The notes beneath the pieces are model-generated. The model had not been told where the DNA came from. It did no database searches and worked only from the letters and a program-made list of their open reading frames with translations. Below are positions 9,756 to 13,818 of a stretch of DNA of 13,818 nt, piece after piece. The position numbers and the translations under genes are program-made. Location of the stretch: assembly GCA_003573635.1 (NCBI GenBank), contig QUTJ01031634.1, positions 1-13,818 on the forward strand, given 5' to 3'. This stretch comes from Goniomonas avonlea. Its lineage: Eukaryota > Cryptophyceae > Goniomonadida > Goniomonadaceae. Each line of letters begins with the position of its first letter. The stretch's first letter is position 1.

Positions 9756-10422
9756 ATGCCACACAACCCGGAGACTGTCGGCCGCTGGGCAGAGCGAGAG
9801 CTGGCTCGCATGGATCAAGAAAAGAACCGAACCAAGAAGATTTGTGTTGCTGTTTCACATGAGGTAGTTTGCCCCATCCACTATCAGGCCTGATGCCGTG
9901 ACAGGTGCACTCCTTTGTTGCGCTGGACTGGGCAACGCATCTCGCTCTTGGGGTTTGCTCGCACTCCAACCACCCCGTCCCGGGGGATTTTGCAAAAAAT
10001 AGTGAGATTGTGTTGATGCACGTTCACAAGGACAAAGATACCGATCCCGAGGCTGCGCGGCAATTGCTTCGCAGGTATGCACGTTTGCTTGGAGTCGGCC
10101 ACTGATCCCTCTCTAGATACGCCAGTCGTTGTGAATCGAAGAAAATTCCTCACCGAGCATTGTTATATCGGGGGGATCCATCAGAGACTCTTATTGATGC
10201 CGTGAAAGCTGAGGAGTGCGATTGTCTCGCAGTCGGCAGCCGCGACCTCGGGGCATTTCGACGGTGCGTTTTCGGCTCCACGCTCGCATCTAATGTTTGC
10301 ACAGAACCTTCATGGGATCCATCAGCCATTACGCCGTCGATCATGCCCCGTGCCCTGTCTTCGTGGCGAAAAGCATGCAAAAGTTCGTGCAGCCGCCACC
10401 GCAGCCGGAGCAAGTCGTCTAA
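9756..10422 (+). CDS. Universal stress protein (UspA-type domain)
   Basis: Single-domain nucleotide-binding stress protein of 180 residues. Exons 9756-9863, 9905-10074, 10117-10263 and 10305-10422 are joined across introns of 41, 42 and 41 nt, all in phase. The fold reads strand one KKICVAVSHE, helix with DWATHLAL, strand SEIVLMHVHKD, helix with PEAARQLLRRYASRC, strand and helix IPHRALLYRGDPSETLIDAV, strand CDCLAVGSRDLG, then FRRTFMGSISHYAVDHAPCP and VFVAK. The G-S-R-x-L-G loop followed by R-x-F-M-G-S matches the ATP-binding G-2X-G-9X-G(S/T) region of the family, so it is probably of the ATP-binding class. A Pro/Gln tail ends EQVV. An in-frame ATG at 9684 would add 24 residues. No AATAAA is visible after the stop. 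Cytosolic location is assumed since no targeting signal is seen. Confidence 0.92.
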
Positions 10423-10598
10423 GCAAGAGACTCGGATTGGTAGCTTGATATGTTTAAAGTAGAAGTGTCTCAGAGCAGATTCATTCAACATCTATTTCCA
10501 CTGCTCGTTCAGATCTCATGAGGATGACCGAAAATACAGGACTTGACCCACTCGTGCTCAATTTTCATTTTAAATTTCGGAGGTTTTGGGTCTGATGG
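10423..10598. other. Convergent intergenic spacer
   Basis: About 175 bp after the universal stress protein stop. I see no gene, clear poly(A) signal or repeat. Confidence 0.4.
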
Positions 10599-11147
10599 TT
10601 AACCAGGCCTAGAAAAGGCAAAGAAATCCACCCCGTCCAGAGGCGGATGGCTTCCCAGCTGGACCGTACCAAAATGAGTTTCACTGGGGCAGACATGCTC
10701 AAGTTTGGTCGACTTGCGGCCGCTGTTGTTGTGTGCGAACAAACAGCCGGCTCTAGGCACAAGCTGCATTTTGGGGGGCAACTTGTACAAGAGGAGACAA
10801 AACCGGGGCAGAAAATGCTAGAATAATACGCCCCCTCACACGGCCCAGGAGGCGACGTACAGCTGCCTTGAGGTACACGGGGCGGTGGCAGGAACTGCAA
10901 CATCGAGCCGTGGCGGCTTTCACATTCCCGTGGACCGTGACCGGCAGCAGTGGTCGTGCCAGCAGCAGTGGTCGTCGCCGTGGCGAGCTCAGACACNACC
11001 GTGGTCTTGCCAGCCTCGGTCGTGGTCTCAGCCGCTGTGGTCGAAGCCTCAGTAGTGCNNNCCACCTTNGCTGCCGTCGACGTCGCGTTGACACCGGCAG
11101 CAGTCGTACGACTCGCCGAGTCTCCGCTGTCGTACAGCCACGAATGA
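10599..11147 (-). CDS. Unresolved putative gene with Thr/Ala-rich tract and assembly gaps
   Basis: The minus strand here looks partly coding but I could not settle the frame. One model ends at a stop at 10599-10601 and reads, after a possible 43-nt intron (about 10827-10869, GTACGT to TAG), HFLPRFCLLLYKLPPKMQ, LVPRAGCLFAHNNSGRKSTK, HVCPSETHFGTVQLGSHP and DFFAFSRPG. Upstream in phase comes CCSSCHRPVYLKAA. A competing frame stays open to 10565 and carries a mucin-like Thr/Ala/Glu tract (TTEASTTAAETTTEAGKTT, about 11055-10950) and then a Cys-rich stretch (CPGFVSSCTSCPPKCSLCLE). N bases at 10997, 11059-11061 and 11069 fall in the repeat-like tract. A minus-strand gene here would fit the strict strand alternation of the window. 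I recognise no family. The ATG at 11147 is only one possible start. Confidence 0.25.
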
Positions 11148-11225
11148 ACATTTTAGGTAGATACTGATCAGGCTCTATCACCACCCGCTTATGCCAAGCT
11201 CGATCAAGGCATCCTGAGTCCCAAA

Positions 11226-13818
11226 ATGCACGCGAAACCGCGAATCTTCGTTTGGGCGTCGCTTGCGGTGTTCATAGTGCTGTTTGCCCGGATCGATGCT
11301 CAGCAAGCGCCTGAGTCATGGACAGAACACACTGAACCGCACAGTGGGAGAACCTATTATTGTGATCCATCCCACCCCAGCGTTTGCATGTGGCAGGTTC
11401 GTATCGTGTTGATACAAGACAGTCTCGTGACAGTGATCGCAGGGAGAGACCGTCGAGGGCCTCCCCCCATGTACAGATGACGACATCCAAATTTCTTACA
11501 CTCGTTGCGTGGGCGAAACGCGATCGCTTGTCTATTACTTTCCCGATGGATGCAGTGCTCAACAAGAAACGCCATTGCCACCCCCTATCAACAATCTCCC
11601 TTGCAGTGAGTCCTCTTGCTCTTTGTTTGTGTTTATCATTATATTGTGTTGATAACCTTTTTCAGACGTGACGTGCGGTGCTGGGGAGCATCTTCGTGCG
11701 GGCGCGACTGAGTGCACCAAGTGCTCACCTGGTTTTTACTCCATCGGTGGAGGAAAGCGATATGACAGCTGGCATGAGATGCCTGAGGGTTTTAAGACTT
11801 ATGTTCGAGACACCAGTTCCGCCAGACGTCAGATTGATGCTCCTGGGTACGTGACTGTCCAAATCAAGCTTGGAACAGGACTCATTTTCTTTCAGCTGGA
11901 TCGTGGCAGACGGCGTTGTCAACTCAGGGGACTTGTCCGCGTATGACTCTGTGGAATCTGTTTTGGAGCTTGGCGCTGAGTTCGTTCGTGCTGGTTTGGT
12001 GGAATTTGTGTTCAAGGTGCGTGATCGTTGCCTGTTCGGACTACCGAGCCTGCGCGCTGGTTACAAAGCCACCTCGAAATGATGTGATACAAAACAGGTG
12101 GATGCTGAGAAGCTCTACGACGGGCTTGTGTTTTATGTTGACGGACAAAGGCGCATGGACCTGGTGTCTTACCAATGGGAGTACACCAAATTCTCGGTGC
12201 GGCTTTTGGTTGTTGGAGTCTGCCCCTGACACAATATCCTTTAGATCGAGCTGCCCCCTGGTTACCACACCATGCAATGGCGCTACATCAAGGACTTCAC
12301 GTACCAGAACGGTGCTGACCGAGCCTTTATTCGAAGCATTGGTGCGACCCTGGCAATTTTCTCCTTGTATGTGGCTCCACTCTAGTGCCTTCTGGTCTAA
12401 ACACGTACTGGTACTTACGTACTGGTACGTGCGAAAATTGATTTTTCCAATGAAGATAGCCAATGTTCTTGTGGACGGATTGGTTCAGGATTGAAACTGG
12501 AGCGAGACCACAANGTGGCCGATTCCCTCCCAAATTCTCAAGCAGATCAGGTCATTGTTTCCCTATCTATGGAAAAATACGTACTGTACGTATACGTAGT
12601 CAACCAGAAGGCACTAGCCTGGAGTATCGAGGGTGAATGACCGGGAGTAGCGGTCGTGGTTGTTTATGACGAAATGGCGCGACGAACAATCTGTGACATG
12701 CTTTGGGAGTCGAGAGTCCGAGTATTGTCTTCGGAACTAAGGACCCGTTTGCAGATGTGCTGGGCACAGAGTTTAACGACCCCGAGTGCTCGCCCTGCCC
12801 CGGCGGCTACTACAGCGGCGAGGGCGCCTCCAAGTGCACTGTGAGCTTTGCGAGCACTTTTCACTCTCCCCTTAGCACACACATCTCGCGCTTGCCTCAG
12901 ACATTTCTCGCCCGCACATATCAGCACTCACACACACATCTGCCGCACTGACCTCACACACATCTCTCGTAGCACACACATCTCGCATAGCCCACACAGC
13001 TGCTGCACTGAGCACACACGTCTCACGTCGCCCACACACGGAGCGCTCATCTCACTTCACACAGATTTCACACTGTCTCGCGGGTAAATCAGATTATTTC
13101 ACACCATCTCACTCTGGACATCTCATTTCACTTAGGACGCCCGCACGAGTGCTGTCCGCGAGAGTTGCCTGAGTGCCTTGCTTCTCCTTGTTTCTCCTTG
13201 CTTCTCCTCGATTCTCCTCGATTCTCCTCGTTTTTCCTTGTTTCTCCTCGTTTCTCCTCGTGTCTCCTTGTTTCTCCTTGTTTCTCCTTGCTGTTTGGCG
13301 CCTCGGCTCTCCTTGCCAACACGTTGTTTTGCTGACACGTTGTACTCCCTCCTTGCTGACAGGTTGTACTCCCTCCTTGCTGACACGTTGTACTCCCTCC
13401 TTGCTGACACGTTGTACTCTCTCCTTGCTGACACGTTGTACTCCCTCCTTGCTGACACGTTGTACTCCTCCTTGCTGACCACCATGTCCATGTTTCATCT
13501 CACTTCCTTGCCGACACGTCTGTATCTAACCTCCTTGCCGACACGTTTGTTCCTCACTTGCCGCGCAGATGTGCGAGGTGGACACGTTTGCCGTCAGCCC
13601 AGGGTCGTCGTCGTGCGCGGCCTGCTCGCCCACTGACTTCGCTATGCCGGGCGCTCCTGAGTGCGTACAATCCGCAGAATCAGACAGTCTTCCGTCTGTG
13701 TATGCTCATCCGAGCCATCATGGCTATCGCCTTTGCGGGTTCTCACGCCGAGTCATCATGGATGACATTCACGCACGCAGACAGTCGATCAGTCACCACT
13801 GTGCCTGTTCCTCAAGCT
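11226..13818 (+). CDS. ELAPOR1/2-like (KIAA1324/EIG121) secreted or type I membrane protein, 5' part
   Basis: Homologue of the endosome/lysosome-associated apoptosis and autophagy regulator family, Cys-rich type I membrane proteins of the secretory and endosomal system. Exons: 11226-11396, 11443-11605, 11666-11846, 11896-12016, 12098-12196, 12245-12341, 12755-12840, 13569-about 13664; all join in phase, giving about 338 residues. A signal peptide (hydrophobic VWASLAVFIVLF, cleavage near ARIDAQ) comes first, then a short Trp/Tyr segment. CTDDDIQISYTRC and YYFPDGCSAQ match the family's CT-x-D-Y...C repeat. VTCGAGEHLRAGATECTKCS is followed by GFYSIGGGKRYDSWHEMPEGF, the strongest family block. 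A beta-rich stretch follows (WIVADGVVNSGD, FVFKVDAEKLYDGLVFYVDG, YHTMQWRYIKDF), then GCC2/GCC3-type Cys repeats ECSPCPGGYYSGEGASKC and MCEVDTFAVSPGSSSCAACS. The last donor, probably GTACAA at 13665, and the next exon are unresolved. The MRH-like and transmembrane parts would lie beyond the window. Confidence 0.85.
12342..12754 (+). other. ELAPOR intron 6, enlarged by an inserted element
   Basis: This 413-nt intron splits codon phase 1 between RSI and VLGTEF. The four preceding introns are 48-81 nt. About 230 bp of the excess is accounted for by the element with terminal inverted repeats listed separately. It also contains an N at 12514. Confidence 0.7.
12383..12616. mobile_element. MITE-like element with TA target duplication (mariner/Tc1 type)
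   Basis: CTAGTGCCTTCTGGT at 12382-12396 is a perfect 15-base inverted copy of ACCAGAAGGCACTAG at 12603-12617. With TA at 12383-12384 and 12615-12616 taken as the target duplication, the element is 230 bp (12385-12614). Inside each end lie ACGTAC-rich palindromes: CACGTACTGGTAC and TACGTACTGGTACGT on the left, TACGTACTGTACGTATACG on the right, so the ends could pair further. There is no transposase frame, so it would be a non-autonomous element. TA flanks and size fit Tc1/mariner MITEs; the family assignment is inferred. Confidence 0.72.
13181..13290 (+). repeat. 10-bp minisatellite, 11 copies
   Basis: Eleven back-to-back copies of a 10-base unit, consensus TTTCTCCTYG, without any indel from 13181 to 13290. 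Variation is confined to the first two bases, base 4 or 5 and the C/T at position 9. The pyrimidine-rich strand is the sense strand of the host gene. Confidence 0.9.
13331..13473 (+). repeat. 24-bp minisatellite, about 6 copies
   Basis: Six tandem units starting GCTGACACGTTGTACTCC and ending CTCCTT: five of 24 bases (13331-13354, 13355-13378, 13379-13402, 13403-13426, 13427-13450) and one of 23 (13451-13473). Diverged remnants with CCGACACGT continue to about 13560. Because 24 is a multiple of three, the array is open in several frames on both strands and gives spurious ORFs with an eight-residue repeat. Confidence 0.9.

Larger units (their letters stand above)
12841..13568 (+). repeat. ELAPOR intron 7 made largely of three satellite blocks
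   Basis: The 728-nt intron between SKCT and MCEVDT is mostly repeats. About 12870-13075 is a degenerate CA-rich block built on CACACACATCTCGC-like units of variable length. It is followed by an exact 10-bp array and a 24-bp array, listed separately. The splice sites are GTGAGC and GCGCAG, and both flanking exons are Cys-rich and in phase. Confidence 0.7.

Noticed and set aside
10950-11147. Val/Ala-rich plus-strand open frame upstream of the ELAPOR gene
   Set aside because: It is the antisense of a Thr-rich simple tract, contains N bases, and the ELAPOR gene already starts with a good signal peptide at 11226.
13331-13473. CRISPR-like regular repeats
   Set aside because: The 24-bp units are contiguous with no unique spacers, and the genome is eukaryotic.
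13109-13498. 129-residue minus-strand frame with an eight-residue VSKEGVQR-like repeat
   Set aside because: It is a direct translation of the 24-bp and 10-bp satellites inside an intron; several frames are open for the same trivial reason.

Overview
The window looks like nuclear DNA of a free-living unicellular eukaryote (protist), about 54% GC by eye. Nearly every gene is broken by spliceosomal GT-AG introns, many only 41-60 nt long. There are AATAAA signals just after stop codons, a Cys-rich secretory protein related to animal ELAPOR1/2 (KIAA1324/EIG121), and COMMD and DGAT2 family genes. A few N bases mark it as draft assembly. I cannot name the lineage. Exon chains below were built by hand from splice signals, phase agreement and family conservation, not from transcripts.

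Layout, left to right: (1) 1-4476, minus: a long DUF627/DUF629 protein with a C2H2-like zinc finger, related to plant ubiquitin-carboxyl-terminal-hydrolase-related proteins; its C-terminus lies outside the window. (2) 4656-5741, plus: an intronless pfkB/ribokinase-family sugar or nucleoside kinase. (3) 6019-7539, minus: a complete six-exon DGAT2-family acyltransferase (349 aa). (4) 7702-8460, plus: COMMD5-like protein, two exons. (5) 8696-9623, minus: an unrecognised small hydrophobic protein with a convincing exon chain. (6) 9756-10422, plus: a universal stress protein with three introns of 41-42 nt. (7) 10599-11147, minus: an unresolved, probably coding region with a low-complexity Thr/Ala-rich stretch and sequencing gaps. 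(8) 11226 to the right edge, plus: the 5' part of an ELAPOR-like secreted/type I membrane protein.

The genes strictly alternate strand, forming head-to-head pairs separated by about 130-180 bp (4477-4655, 7540-7701, 9624-9755), each probably a shared bidirectional promoter. Two of the three spacers carry an AGCTGTCA/TGACAGCT motif. Functions are mostly housekeeping and do not form an obvious pathway.

Non-genic structure sits inside introns: a 230-bp element with 15-bp terminal inverted repeats flanked by TA (mariner-type MITE) in an ELAPOR intron, three adjacent satellite arrays in the next intron, a roughly 36-46 bp repeat in the last DGAT2 intron, and a CG/GT microsatellite in the first gene. 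I found no RNA gene, CRISPR array or prokaryotic-style operon.
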